Assembly (NCBI GenBank): GCA_037893225.1
Contig: JAZGUH010000207.1
Span: 496,001 to 560,000 of the forward strand
DNA: 64,000 bases
From: Hippasteria phrygiana
Lineage: Eukaryota; Echinodermata; Asteroidea; Valvatida; Goniasteridae
Reading direction: 5' to 3'
Shown: piece after piece, positions 20,866 through 33,833 of the stretch
How positions within the stretch are numbered: position 1 is the stretch's first letter
How the letters are laid out: every line of letters begins with the position of its first letter
The notes under the pieces: generated by a model
What the model saw: only the letters and a program-made list of their open reading frames with translations
What the model was told of the DNA's origin: nothing
The model's database searches: none
Position numbers and translations under genes: made by a program

Positions 20866-20937
20866 GTATGCCTCAGCTGCAATCGTGGACCTCCAACTGT
20901 CCTATTGTTCATACTATAACTTTTTGGGAGGGACCCT

Positions 20938-21104
20938 CATAGAGTACCGAAGTGATGACGTCAATGCAATGTTTGGAACCAGAATACTTTGGTTATTTTG
21001 TGTCAATGTGTTTGCATGACTGGCTGTTAACAAAGGAACAGTCGAAATCTCCATTTGTTTGGCGCCAGTTGTCACGCCAACTGACGTCAGACTTCGGTAC
21101 TTTG
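20938..21104. mobile_element. MITE, ends AGAGTACCGAAGT...TGACGTCA
   Basis: Left TCATAGAGTACCGAAGTGATGACGTCA-type end and right TGACGTCAGACTTCGGTAC. It sits inside the CAATCGTGGACC repeat: the flanking CCTCAT and TTGGTTTTGT are contiguous in the empty relative at about 16470. A shorter copy is at 62874-62990. Confidence 0.85.
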
Positions 21105-21525
21105 TTGGTTTTGTCCAATTTTCAATCGTGGACCTTAAGTCAACCGTGGACCCTTTGTCCTCTATTGTTCAAGGTCCACGATTTGAATGAGTATACAAGC
21201 ACATGCTGAATCGGTGATCAAAGTACAACTAACAACCGTAAATTTATCTTAAGAATTAGAGAGTTGGCGAACTGTGTTTATCAAGATAAAATAACAATGA
21301 TTGAAAACACAAACAGAAAAACGAACCGTCACCAGAATCAAGTTGATGACACATCCTTCTCAGTAACTGCATATATTTCACCTATAATAGGTAAAATGTA
21401 GGATTTCTATCCATTTTATATAGTACATGTAATGCTTTGTTTTGTTATATTTAATGATAGCGCGGCCTATGGAAAGGCACATCTGGTGAATTGGCACATC
21501 CCGGATAAAGATCAGAAATAGGCCT

Positions 21526-21560
21526 AAATAAATAAATAAATAAATAAAATAAATAAATAT
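21526..21560. repeat. (AAAT)n microsatellite
   Basis: Tandem TAAA/AAAT units with one interruption. Confidence 0.9.
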
Positions 21561-21688
21561 GCCACTGATGGCCACAATTACGCTTACGTTTTTGTGATTT
21601 AACGAAAAGTTTCTTTTCTGACAGCAGACATATCGACCAGATCCATTTGTTGACATCACTAAGGAGTTGTCCACAATAAACGTTCTTA

Positions 21689-21733
21689 AAAACAAACAAA
21701 CAAACAAACAAACAAACAAACAAACAAACAAAC
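21689..21733. repeat. (CAAA)n microsatellite
   Basis: About eleven tandem CAAA units. Confidence 0.95.
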
Positions 21734-22171
21734 GAAACCCATCCTCAATTGCCAACTTGAATAACTTGACCTAACAGAAAGCCCAGGAGAACAACATACC
21801 ACAAAGGAAGGAATTTGTTTTTAAAAAGTCACAATGACAAAAGTTAAAAGAAACACATGACCTTGGAGGCGGAAAAAGCGCTCGTCTTAAAATTGTTACG
21901 GCTGCAAAGATTGTTAAAATGAAGAATATAACCATGTACACGACCATCCCTTGAAAATGCCGTTCGTCTCAAAATCTTGACGAAAACTGCGCCTACTTTC
22001 CGGTTTCCAACGGTCCGACGTTTCCAAACCAAACTTTCGTTCCCGGAAGTATGTTCGACAATGATTGCCATACAAACGGCTTTCTTTGTTCAAGGGGCGC
22101 TAGTCAGAAGTCATAAACCCAGAATGCCATAGGGGGCCTATAGCCAGGAAAAACTGATAATTTGGGAGACC

Positions 22172-22257
22172 GCCAACATAGGGCAAGATAGCTCAGTTGG
22201 TAGAGCGCCGGTACGGTATTCCGGAGCTCGCGTGTTCGAATCCCGCTACTGTCAGTT
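22172..22257 (+). ncRNA. tRNA-like SINE copy 1
   Basis: GGGCAAGATAGCTCAGTTGG...GTTCGAATCCCGC, the same family as 7275. The anticodon loop ACGGTAT lacks U33. It is followed by TTCTTTGTTCACTTTGAA, shared with the other copies. Confidence 0.72.
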
Positions 22258-22469
22258 TTCTTTGTTCACTTTGAATTTTTTTTCAAATTTACCTAGTCAG
22301 TTTCCCTTGCGGTTTGTTTGACCAATATTATAAGTTAAAAAGTGGTATCGCTTCGCAGGTTGTATCGCAAAATTGGGCGTGATCAATCCCTGGTTTTTAC
22401 GGCATTCTGGGTTTATGACTTCTGACTAGCGCCCACCCGAACAAAGATACTGACAATTTGGGAGACCGC

Positions 22470-22558
22470 CAACATAGGGCAAGATAGCTCAGTTGGTAGA
22501 GCAACCGGTACGGTATTCCGGAGGTCGTAGGTTCGAATCCCGCTCCTTCTACATTTCT
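22470..22558 (+). ncRNA. tRNA-like SINE copy 2
   Basis: Direct repeat of the previous copy. The upstream ATTTGGGAGACCGCCAACATA is shared (22158 and 22456), as is the downstream TTTGTTCACT. The inverted GGCGCTAGTCAGAAGTCATA near 22095 and its complement near 22420 suggest a larger composite. Confidence 0.72.
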
Positions 22559-22637
22559 TTGTTCACTCTGTAAATTCATAATAATGTTTGGACGAACGCC
22601 CTGTTTAGCCCAATTTGGGTGCATCTTTTGTGTTCCG

Positions 22638-23494
22638 TTAATGGGCATTAATTATGGTAGCCCACAATCTTTCCATATAGTGCGCCTCTTCAGGGTTGTT
22701 ATGGTCGCTCAGAAACGAGATGGCTTTCAGGTAAAAACTGACCGGGTGCAGCCTGAGGTTGTCCCTGGTGGCCGAGAAGCAGCCTGCTAAACACATAGGC
22801 ACACCGATGGGAGGCGGGGTGCCGAACAGGGTGGTGTAAAACTCGCCCACTGTCAAATTCGCCCTTCGCATTTTTCCCGAGTCTAAATTTGACAGCCATT
22901 TGCCCATGTGTTGTATCCGGTCCCAGCCGGAAAAAGTGCCCACTATTTTGCAGAACCTGTTCTGCGTAGCCTCCGCTACAAACACCATAGGATCATCGAA
23001 ACACCAGCTCCGGTCTGGGTTGGAACCGTGCCCCTGCAGGAAAACGGTCACGTCGGCGAGGTTGTTGTAGTTGTGGAGGACATGGTGCAGGTACGTGTGG
23101 GCTTCTCGCCCCACGTTGGGTAACTGCTCCCATTTGTAGATGTCAAAGGGCGGCCCCCTTTGGCGTCCTTTGTGGTACACGTGACCGGCGTCCTTGGCGT
23201 ACGGTTTCAACCAATCCAGGGGCTCGTTGTAGTGCGAGACCACGAGCTCGTATTCTAGTGCCTGGCGTTCCGGCCGTGTCGCCGGGGTTTTGCGAGAATC
23301 GGCGGGATTTGGGTCGGGTTGGATTTCCTTCGGGAGTTCCAGCGGCGTGTCTGCTTTGGGTACCGGTAAGTCTGCCAAGTTCGGAACCACTCGGGCATTG
23401 GGTTGGTCAAGCTGCCCTGGGTACCCCTCGGTGTCTGGATGTAGGGGGCCCTGCCACATTTTAGCCTTTACACTTGGTGCTTCAAGGTACGTGA
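22638..23494 (-). CDS. DUF3431-domain protein, terminal exon
   Basis: This 857-base terminal exon starts after a TATGTTTTCAG acceptor (minus strand) with TC, so it needs one base from the previous exon. It encodes 284 further residues to the stop. A Pro/Asp-rich stem (about 45-125) leads to the domain, which shows ELVVSHYNEPLDWLKPY, VYHKGRQRG, GREAHTYLHHVLHNYNNLAD and VTVFLQGHGSNPDRSW. These are the hallmarks I recognise for DUF3431 (Pfam PF11913), a family of unknown function. The layout (signal anchor, stem, globular domain) resembles Golgi type II proteins, but no activity can be assigned. The first exon is inferred at 43490-43622. The frame is intact. Confidence 0.92.
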
Positions 23495-24481
23495 CTGAAA
23501 ACATACAAATAACAATATTAGATGAATATTTTAAGCAATTTCCACAATCCACACCATACAGACGTGTTTGTATATACGAGTAGGCGTACACCACAAGAAA
23601 CAAATATGCCAAGTTATGTTCTGAACCTATCTGCATCATCAAGAGTCTCAACACCAATAATTCAGGAGACTGACTATTTCACTTTAGTTCCATGTTTTTT
23701 ATTTACTTTTTACACAACATGATGAACCTACTGGGGGGGGGGGGAACAAAATTTCTTCCCCGAAAAAGGGGGTCCAAAAAACGTGCACATATCACAGATA
23801 AAACGGAGAGTTTTTGTTTCCCTTTTTTTTACTTTGTTTTATTTTGTTTTGTTTTTCTATTTTGCTATTTTCTCATCATTCGGGTTACGGATTTAGGCTA
23901 AAACTTTCACGCTTACACTTTTTCGTGTCATTGTTGAATCACACAAACCATAAACACTGTATGCAGTGGAACAGGCGCATGGTGTATCATACCTTTAAAT
24001 GATCATGAGCTGGAAATCCATTGCAGTGGCTGCCTTTTTGCGACGTCAGTTTAAAGAAAAATGGTTTTGTGTTGTTGTTTTGGGGTTTTTTTTTGGGGGG
24101 GGGCGGCATGGGAAACCCCCTTGCCCCCCCCCCCCCCCCCCTGGATCCGCACTTGACTCAAAACATACATCACGTGTGATTGAGTCAGAAATTTCTCATT
24201 TTGGGAATTTACCCAACAGCCCAAGAACTGTTTATGTATATGTATGTGCACTTTCGAGTCCGAAGAAGTACGGGTATCGAGTACTGAGTACAAAATCTCC
24301 CATTGCACTGTCAACACTTTCGTCTGGACGTGGAATTTCGACCGTGATTTCTTTGAAATTCCACCTCGTTTACAACCAATAACTGTAACCCGAAAGTGCC
24401 TCTACGGCCACTTTTCGGAAGCGGCCAACACAAAGACTACGTTTTTTCAAACTCCTAATTAGGAAACAACGATGGTTAATT
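23495..24481. other. Intron; G- and C-tracts, no coding sequence
   Basis: Start of the inferred 20 kb DUF3431 intron. It has a G-tract (about 23732), a T-rich stretch (23820-23870) and a G/C-tract pair (24095-24142) of the kind found in the MITEs here. Confidence 0.55.
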
Positions 24482-24740
24482 CTAATAAATGAAAGATTTA
24501 CGGAAACACCATGTGGAAATATTTCTCAATTAAGAGAATAATTCTGCAAAGAATCAGATGTATAAAAACTCGACATTCCGGTCAGTGTGCTCTGACCGTC
24601 TTCAGGAGAAAGGACCGTCTTCAGGGTCAGAGCATACTGACCGGAACGTCGAGTTTTTATACATCTGATTCTTTGCAGAATTATTCTCTTAATTGAGAAA
24701 TATTTCCACATGGTGTTTCCGTAAATCTTTCATTTATTAG
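24482..24740. mobile_element. Foldback MITE with about 110-base near-perfect arms
   Basis: CTAATAAATGAAAGATTTAC at the left is mirrored at 24740. Both strands start an open frame reading MWKYFSIKRIILQRIRCIKT because the arms are almost identical. The loop region (about 24600) has CGTCTTCAGG direct repeats. It interrupts an older repeat: AAGACTACG and TTTAGGTTCCTA on either side are contiguous in the relative at 53180-53240. Confidence 0.93.
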
Positions 24741-25140
24741 TATCTCCGCCATGCAAAGCCTCATATCTTACTGCTGGTTAATTCCTTTAGGTTCCTACAT
24801 GCTAAGTTAAAATAATCCCCCAAAATAGGCATCTACGTACATTTCGTCGGAGACACCACATACAACGACGTGCTATTTAGGCAGCTATACTGTATACATG
24901 TAGAGTTACAGTCTAAAGTGGAGAAATACTTGAAAATTGTTCCCTGTAGTTGTTCCTGTCGCTGCTCTGTTTCTTGCAGTTTTTCTACTGTCAATTCTCA
25001 GTATATCAATAAAATCATGTTTCAGAAGTCCTCATGCATGTATAATCGTCTGGATTTGGTGCACAGCTTTGGGATGAATTTGGAAATGGTTGCAGAACTG
25101 TCTGCAAACTTTCTACCGCAACATTAAAGTTTGAACTCAA

Positions 25141-25315
25141 CCGATCTTGACCAGGAGAGTCGGGTTGGCCTAATGACACTTTTCTCGCCTTGCAGCGCTG
25201 CGACCGCGGGGTGCGAATCCCACCAGGGCCGACATGTGGATTGGGTTTTCAGTCCCTGCCTGATTCCGTGGGCTTTCCTCAGAATATTATTCTGGGGTTT
25301 TCCTTCCACTTCTAA
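25141..25315 (+). mobile_element. tRNA-derived SINE
   Basis: GAGTCGGGTTGGCCTAATGA...GGGGTGCGAATCCCACC is a tRNA-like head. The body GATTGGGTTTTCAGTCCCTG and GGGTTTTCCTTCCACTTC follow. Confidence 0.65.
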
Positions 25316-25554
25316 AACGGACTATATCTTTGTTTTTCTCTACACAAGTTTCTTCGGACTTTTGAGCTATAGTGTGGTATATATGCGCTTTTGGGAATCC
25401 TTGGTTTCACTACCAGAACTTGAGAATTAATATAAAAAATAGACATTATTACTATTATTATTTATATGTGCAAAGAATCAAGTCCATAAAATGTAAGATT
25501 ATAGCGAAATTAGAATTTCAAAGAAATTTGAAAATTCATAAAAACAAAATATCA

Positions 25555-26060
25555 AATGATGACATCATCATGACGTCACTTTATATTGGGCGTCCACGGT
25601 TCATGCTGTATGCTCCCGTCAACCTATATTACGATCGCACCTTGCTTTGCGTGTGTTTTAAAAAAACAAACAATTTTGATGACTTCATGATGATACACAA
25701 AAAGAATTTTGAAAATACCTTGTTTTGTTTAGTAGATATCTTGAAAAGTATGTTAAAATGCAAATATTCAAATATTCACAAAATAGCATACGATGACGTC
25801 ATCATGACGTCACCCCATTTTTCACATATAACACATCCTAATCTATACAAACAAAACTTGAGCCCGATCGTCTGGTTTCAACCCAATCGGACATGACACA
25901 TGAGGACGTCATCATTACGTCAGTTTATTTTTCATCTATAACACATCCCGGTCTAAAAAATACGTCACAATATTCGGAATAATAGTTATGTAGATATTGG
26001 CCTCAGAAAAATGTACGTTCAATATAAAGCCACATGACATGCGATGACGTCATCATGACA
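25555..26060. repeat. Dispersed repeat with TGACGTCA palindromes
   Basis: GATGACGTCATCATGACGTC or one-base variants occur at 25559, 25793, 25902 and 26043, spaced 108-234 bases, with shared text such as TTGAAAATACCTTGTTTTGT. Related to the tandem block at 40050-41700. Confidence 0.85.
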
Positions 26061-26063
26061 ATT

Positions 26064-28525
26064 TCTTTAAAAACCTACGTCTTCATTTTTGATCATCTTC
26101 TACATCCCTGGCCAAACAAAAAAATAATTCTGCTCCCAGTTACCCTATACCTACCCTATTTTAACGGCCCGACCCTATTTTGATTCGAGAAAAAAAGTAA
26201 AAAAATAAACATAAATGCTGTAAATACTACCTTTAAACCTTGACTACACGTAGACACCTACATATCAGCACAAAAAAGTGCCAAATAGAAAAGTTCCCTA
26301 CCTACCTTTCATATTTTCAAATGCCATGTAAAATTGGAAGCAGAACTATTTTTGTGGGGCCCCATATGTCGTCTTTTTTGCAGTCCTGGCCACTATTTGT
26401 TTCGGACCGAAGAAAAAGAATGGCAAGAGAATGATGATTACTTCAATTTTTGACCAACTAATGACATTTCTCAAAATTGATTGAAAATGCCTTTGGAGAC
26501 CCGTAGGAATGCCAGAAATGTATTTTTAGCATTTTAAGTGCACATATTCTGCACCTGAAGAAGTGATGGCAATTAAAATTGATTCAAGAAGGGTATTTCT
26601 TTATGTTTACATAGAAGTATTGATATTACCACAAATTTTCCTGAGAACGATTTTCACACCGCTGAACGCAAAATGCTGGCTCCTCTGAATTGCGCAACAA
26701 ACAAGATGACAATTGAGTTAGTATGCATGGACTATAAAATGCCCCCAATATCATAATTAATGTTGATGACCTTGACATAAAGCAGATGGTTTAGTTTTGG
26801 TAATTTCCTGTAGGGGGCCTACCTCGTTTGCAAGTTAAATTTCACGTAGACATCAATAATTTATTATGAATGAAATAATTTTAGCGGATGTGGCTTGTGT
26901 ACGGAACCTGCAACTCAACTCCAATTAGAGAGGATGGGAGCACCACAGATAGAATTATTGCTGCATATCGAACTAACAAAATATTTTTAAAAACTGAATG
27001 ATTTTGTTTTCTGTTGTTTGTTTTGTTTTGTTTTGTTTTGTTTTTGTATTGTTTGTAAATGTGAATTGTGTATCCTGCGTAACCTATACACTCGGCCCAA
27101 AAAAAATGTTCCCGCCTTGTCCTTTTTTTTAATAACTCAAAAATACTGTTATCATTTTAAACACTTCGAAAAGTTCTGGGTTTTGTTTTTTTGCCACCCT
27201 GTATATACACCAACAACATGGAAATTTCTCAAAGGGAATGTGAAAAAAAAAGTTTCATTTTAAATTTGTACCATGCAGAAATTTCTGCTTTGCCCCGATG
27301 ACGTTCATGTTTTACTCAATAATATAAACAAACAAATGCATCAATAGGCCCCTGTTTATAGTCAAATCGGAGGCTATTATACAGATACTACCATTCAGCG
27401 CATGTACAGCAGGCCACTTCTGGATAAACACATTGCACAACACAAAACGTTACAAAAATGTTTTAGATAGGTTTACGTCTTGTATTAAAAAACGTTTTCA
27501 AAACGTGTCTTAAACGTTTCAGTTTACGCATAACTCGGAGGTCTTAAGTATACGGTTTTTTTTCAGAACGTTCGTGCAACGTTTTTTGGACATTTAAAAA
27601 CGTTTTTTTTTTGGACGTATAGAAACTGAACAATCAGAACTGAGGAAATTTGTGTTCGCAAAAGTCATGTAAAATGTTGGTAGTCCAAAAACACACTTTC
27701 TTGACCATACAATTCCACAGTGTAATTTTGATTATTTATTTTGCAAACACAGGTGAAATAGTCATTCAAATTAATAAGATTTGTTTAATTGATATATTTT
27801 CCTATTTTCTTCTGAGGTTTCTATAAAAATAACATCTGAACTGATATAACGAGGGATGGATGATGTAACGAACTAATCAAATGAAAAGGGCTATAAGGAT
27901 TGTTGTTTTTCACTGTTGATCTTTTTTTTTTGCTTTAAAGTTTTACCAACAAAAGGGGCATTTGTATATTGACATGTTTATGAATCCTTTAACTTTTTTA
28001 ACCGTTCTTTTTCGTTCTGATTCACCCATCGATCTCTTCATGTGCAAAACATCGGGGCATGTATGTTTGGCAATGGTTGTACCATCGCGAATACTTCTCT
28101 TGGGTAATTTGTTTTCTTGGGCCGATTCCATCAGATGATCAAACCTCCCCTTCCGTATATAGGCTCGCCATCTTATCTGCTGATTAAGAATGTGGGTTGT
28201 GCATCTGCATTTTACGGGCAAAACCCGTAAAGGGCCGCCCATTACGTATAATAAAATTCCATGACCAATCAGAAATGAGGAAATTTGCGTTCACCAAAGT
28301 CAGGTTAAATTGCCGTGTTTAGTCAAAAAATACACTTTCATGACCATAATATGTTATATTCAAACAATTCCACAAGAGAATTTAGATTTATTTTTACAAA
28401 TTCAAATATTGAAATTGCTCACGGGAAGCCATGACTTTATTATGGGGGGATACGCTGAATATAAAGCTAAAGCACAACATCATTCACTTTGTAGTCTTTT
28501 TCGTAGCATTTGTACACTCTACCAG
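26064..28525. other. No gene recognised
   Basis: AT-rich intronic sequence. (TTTTG)n at 27016-27043 and AACGTTTT-type repeats at 27480-27605 stand out. No splice-bounded coding segment was found. Confidence 0.5.
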
Positions 28526-28527
28526 TG

Positions 28528-28647
28528 TTGTAGTCGAGACCCCGAAGTCCGAGACCGAGACCGAGACCTGATGGTCCGAGACCGAGACCGAGACCGAGAC
28601 CTGGAAGACCGAGACCGAGACCTGGAAGACCGAGACCGAGACCTGGA

Positions 28648-28692
<45 letters not shown>
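28528..28692. mobile_element. (GAGACC)n element, copy 1
   Basis: Starts AGTGTTGTAGTCGAGACC, then about 23 hexamers GAGACC with spacer units CTGGAAGACC. The arginine-rich (RDRDRD) and valine-serine (VSVSVS) frames are hexamer translations. Copy 2 is at 28998-29135 in overall inverted orientation. Confidence 0.85.
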
Positions 28693-28693
<1 letters not shown>

Positions 28694-28997
28694 ACCTTGT
28701 ATGTCATTTACATCATAAAAGAATGCAAAAAAGATCACAAATTTCCATATGCATTATGTGCAAAGGAGTATACATGTATGTACATGTACAAGTAAACCGT
28801 ATTTATTGACATCAAGAATAAGGCTGCGGTTACACGGTTAACTGACCATTTATCCGGTTACCTGTTTACATTACATGTATATCGGTTCGGTTCTGTAAAC
28901 AAGAAGTTGTCATATACTGCATGCACAATTATACATCTCGAGTCGAGTCGAGCGTGCTGTAATCGATTCTGCACATGTGCTGTTTGTATAAAATATT

Positions 28998-29135
28998 GGT
29001 GGTCTCGATACCGAGACCACAAGGTACCGAGACCGAGACCGAGACCACAGGGTACCGAGACCGAGACCGAGACCGAGACCAGGAAAAACTGGTCTCGAGA
29101 CCGAGACCGGTCTCGGGACCTACAACACTGCACTC
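28998..29135. mobile_element. (GAGACC)n element, copy 2, with both ends
   Basis: GGTCTCGATACCGAGACC at the left and GGTCTCGGGACCTACAACACTG at the right are inverted. The right end is the complement of the GTGTTGTAGTCGAGACC start of copy 1, so the terminus of this family is CAGTGTTGTAG(G/T). Confidence 0.8.
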
Positions 29136-29377
29136 TACCATAGTAATGTATAATAAGTTATTTCCGTTTAGTCTGGTTCCTACTTCATTCATTTCTGTTA
29201 ATTAATGGCAACCCACACTGTACACAATTACCGTAAATTTACTGTGCACTTGCCGTAATTGTTAAGGTTTTGTACCGTTTTTGCTTCAACTTGAGACATT
29301 TTACGGGAAATTCCCGTAACTGACCGTAATATTACGGTTTTTCGCTGGCAACCCGTTTTACTGGGAATTTACCAGAT

Positions 29378-29577
29378 GTAGTCGAGTCCATCACAAGTCC
29401 CTGCAAGTCCATCACAAGCCCTCCAGTCCTAATCCCAATCACAAGCTATTCAAATGAGCTTTGACAAAGGCATTCCTTTATCTAGTTACTTTTAATTGTG
29501 ACCAGCTTTATGAAAGGACTTCTGACTGGGCTTGCAAAAGTACTTGTGAAAGGACTTGCACGGGACTCGACTCCAAC
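29378..29577. mobile_element. Foldback MITE of the GTAGTCGAGTCC family
   Basis: Left GTAGTCGAGTCCATCACAAG and right GGACTTGCACGGGACTCGAC are inverted. The interior GCTCATTT/AAATGAGC and CAAAGGCATTCC match the copies at 17052 and 45024. Confidence 0.85.
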
Positions 29578-32500
29578 TCTGGAATTTACCGTAAAATTAC
29601 GGACAATTCTTGTTTACAGTGAACAGTGATTTTGTGAAAGTTCATGAAGTTCTTTTCGATTTGTCTAATCCAAATAATCCAAGGCATTTCTGTACGTCAT
29701 TACATACAATTTTCTCGAAGGTGACAGCATTTTAGAATCTGGAATCATCTCTACAAAAAGTACGCTTTCAAATAGAAACTAATCATTTCTATAATCATTT
29801 TCTATTATCATACCTTCAAGAGGGCATACATTTTGTCATAATTTTCACGAACGTACAAACCGTACGCGGGGAGGGGCGGGGGGCATGTGAACTTTAGAAA
29901 AATGATTAAAAATTCGGAATATTCCAGCTTCAAATCTACATCTTCAAATCTATTTTGTATATTGTTGTGTAGTTTTGATTATTCTAAATGGTGTCCCAGA
30001 AAGTCTATGATTATGATTATGCATTGCTTAAAACACTTTTCAGTTTGTACTCTGCATGGGCAGAACCCTGACACTCCTAGGACTATTCCCGAAGCATTAA
30101 AGGGGCTGTGTCGTCGCGCCATCTCGCGTTAACGAATCAAATATTGGAGTGCGCCCCCTTGCGCTTCATTTCGGTTATGTGCTATTTTTAACCTCCATCC
30201 GTTTGTTATGGCTGTTCTGAGAATTGGCTTTTGGACACGGCCGTCACGCGCCCATTAATACAGCGCTTAAAAAGTATTTACCACAAACAATCATTTACTC
30301 CAGTAATAGAGATCTGCTGTTGACAAAATGGCGGCGCGTGCCGCGGCAAATCGTGTGTTCCGTGCGAACGATAATAACAGTATAAATTGAGATTTTCTTT
30401 AAATAAAGTGCGTCATGAAAAACTAATGATTGTTTGCGTAAAAATGTCTTGAATTCTTTCTATCGGGTATTCATTCGAGTAAAAGAATTGTGTAAAACAA
30501 TCCAAAAATGGAATTTGTTTGTCCAGATTGCTTACGCGATGAGAGATTTTTCAGTTTGATGCACACCCAAATGAACAGCTATTTAAAAAAAAACCAGAGT
30601 TTTCCCGGATTTCTGATGCCGAATTTATGAAAAGGAAGGACTTTCCCCATAATATTCCGTTGAAAAAATGGCAGGTACAGCGGTGAATCTTTTTTTATGA
30701 CTGGTTGAAAACCGAGGTCGTTCCGGCCCAGCGCGCGATGCAAACAAAATGTTCCTATTGATATACGTACAAATTCACCCATACGTGGCCCGCGCTACAC
30801 ACATACATACATACATGTACATGTAAATTCGCGCAGTATAGCTGTACACGCGCTCGTAAGATATGTGCACTGCACACGGGCGCAAACACGACTCACAGTC
30901 GGACACATGGGCTAGAACAAGGCGTATACCTGATTTGGGGTTTTGGATCAACTTATAATCAACAGTCATAGGAACACACATAAATTGCACAGTTAATTCT
31001 TTTAATCATTTATTGCCCACTATGACTTGGGAATGACTTCAGGACAGGAAATATAGTGGACTACTTGTGATTTTTTTAGGAAGAATTTTGAAGGTGGGGG
31101 GTCTCCTTGAACAAAAGTAAAGTGGAAAAAGTTTGCAGTGAGATATCCTTTTACTCTCAAAAATTGACAAAGTGGCATGTAGAACCTTGTACGACCGTGA
31201 CCACTTCATATAAAACTGGACACACAAGGCAAGGATTCCCAGGAAGTTTTCTTTTGTACAATTTGCCAATGTACACTCAGTTACCCCTCTGTTCAGACTC
31301 CTTGTGAACATAACTTATGTTTAGTTTGTCTAAATGGCTTTGCTATATACAAACCTTCTATAGGAGGTACCATGCCCCTAAATACAGTTTTAGATACTCG
31401 ACATCACAGCATCTCCCAGAATACGCTCAAATGTTTGTCCACAATGTGGAACATTAGTAGGCAAATTTACAAAACTGGCCTTTCATAAATGCCCCACCAC
31501 ATGTACATCTCCAAACCAGCCAGTGTCATAGTAAAAAGTGCATATCATGAAGCCTAGAAAACAGCAGTTGATGAACATCTGTGGTTGAACAGGCAGCTGT
31601 TTTGCTATATAGCAACAGAACATGCAAAAGGAACACAAACCCGACTCCCCCCCCCCCCCCCCCCCCTGCAATTGATGAAGTGAGGGACCCTGGACCTGGT
31701 AAAAGGTAACTTGCTGCGGATTGAAGCATGATTTAAAACATGTAGAGGGGTAAGAAACAATGTTATAATACATTATTTCCATGGATGCATTTTTGAGTAA
31801 GTAATACAAATATATGTACAATTCTTAAATACAGGGTTAAATTTAATACAGAACTAAATAACATTTCTATTTACACATTTTGTACAATTAATTTCCCACG
31901 CAATTTTTAGTCTGTATTTGTTCAGTTTTAATAAGTTCCGCTATGCAAAGCGTTTGTTGGAAACGTCCACAAATGTTGCCAGAGTAATTGTTCTTCATTG
32001 TTGTACTTGTTTCTGCTTGGTTTTAACTGACTGAAGTCATCACAGCACTCACACCAGATTCTCGCAAGATCTTGCAACATGTAGCTTCTGAAGACATTCC
32101 AATTGGCTGGCATCAGGAACTCAATTAGCTTCCCAAGTTGGGTCACAGTTCCAAGACATTATTCCACACAAGTTTGTAGATGCTTACTTTGCCATCAACC
32201 ACACAAAACTATTTGCCAACATGAAACATATAGGTAATTGTATGATAATTGTGTAGCAGAAATTGTGTTGCACTCATGTGGTATATGTTGACTCAATAGG
32301 TTCTTTTTGGCAGATAAGTGCATGAAAGACTTAATAAGAGTGTTCCTATATACGTAACTGATACATCAGAATCGCCGAAGCTGCACATGCTGGAATATTT
32401 TGAAGTAGGCCTTTGGGCTGCTAAACAAGAGTGGTTGAGAATTCGTCCGCACTGGTCGGGTGGTCTGTGGTATAAGGGACTACCTGCTGTAACTCATGAC

Positions 32501-32767
32501 AACAATGAAATGTCATTATCTGGCCACGCCTCCAGAAGTGCAGAGCAAAGACATCACTGGAAGTTGGAAGAAAAAAATCAGAAAAGTTTGTTAAAATGTG
32601 TTGAATTCTAAATAATGCAGTTTGGCTACAAAGAATAATAAACAATTGGAATACACATGTATTTGTTATGCTTTGCCATTTAACTTGCACATGTATTTAC
32701 ATACTATGTACACTGTATTAGCTTTTACAGTTTGAGTGCTTGTCATGTACATGTATGTATGTATGTA
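29578..32767. other. Unassigned sequence upstream of the pogo-type transposon
   Basis: No credible gene. A C-tract lies at 31648-31667. Minus-strand frame 31928-32146 and plus-strand frame 32318-32611 have mixed composition but lack matching splice signals and recognisable motifs. ATGGCGGCGCG at 30328 has a good initiation context but opens only 20 codons. Confidence 0.45.
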
Positions 32768-33833
32768 GGGTGGGACGCTGTATTATCGCGGTACTTATCA
32801 CGTTTCTCGTTCGGAATAGAGATTGCTCACTAACCTTCTTGAATTGTCCCGTCTTTTTTGTTGTTTAAATCTTCTTTTTCATCTTGATATAAAAAAATCC
32901 CGGCATTTGTTCGATTAATTTCCTGTATGATGCCTGTGAAAATATGTGTGCGCGCAGTACGCGAGCGGAGGTGGACTCTCTATTATCGCGGTAGTCAGGA
33001 AATGATTTCTACGGTGGCCTTTAAAGCACCTTTCTTAGTGATAATAATGCTATAATAGAATGATAATGCTATTAAAAGAATAAATACCTAACCTAGCAAA
33101 TACGTCTTTGACTCAGTCGTCCAGTCACCTGCTTACGGAGACCCGGCGTGGAGAGAAGAGGTGGAGAAAGGGAATTGCACTGCGTCACTCTATCAAAATA
33201 GTCAACAGGACGTGGGAAACGGATAGCTACAGCCCTTTTTTTTTTTTTTTACATAACAGGTGAATTATTTTTTATTTTTTATTCTCGTATAGTGGAAAGT
33301 CAATATTTAGAGCAATATGTAAAAACCCTTTTAAAACACAGCAGGTCAGTTGATGGGATTATGAAGTGTTAATTAATTTATGTGTCACACATAGAGTCAC
33401 TGCACACAAAAAACACTTTGAAGCGTACTGACTATCTGCATTGGTGACCACACAAAATATTTGCGCGGGAATAAGTGTTATCAATACTCCACAGATTACA
33501 TTTACGAAAAATTGAAGTGTGGGTGCTAACAGTTACTGTTTTGGCAAAGTTTGTTTTGCAACACTTGAAGGGCTGTGAAGTGCAGAAGACTACAGGAAAA
33601 CAAATATTTATTTAATGATTAATTTATGATTAATAATATTAAAATCAACAAATTAGCTGGCCTGACGTTTCGAACTTAAGCAAGTTCTTTCAATAATATT
33701 AATTTAATTAATTGTTAAAATTTAAAATTGTTCTAATTGAGGTGTTTCTAATCTTTGGTAGGGAATTTTTAGAAACGTTGGACATTCCTCATATGCAACT
33801 TATATTTGGAATGAAATATACAGGTATCCCAAA

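Noticed and set aside
28310..28795. Arginine/aspartate-rich (RDRDRD) open frames resembling SR-type proteins
   Set aside because: They are translations of (GAGACC)n; the opposite strand is equally open (VSVSVS).
30328..30390. Gene start at ATGGCGGCGCG
   Set aside because: Good context, but the frame closes after 20 codons with no clear donor; the surroundings look repetitive.
32318..32611. 97-residue plus-strand open frame
   Set aside because: Mixed composition, but the minus strand is similarly open, no domain is recognised, and no acceptor or donor in phase with another exon was seen.
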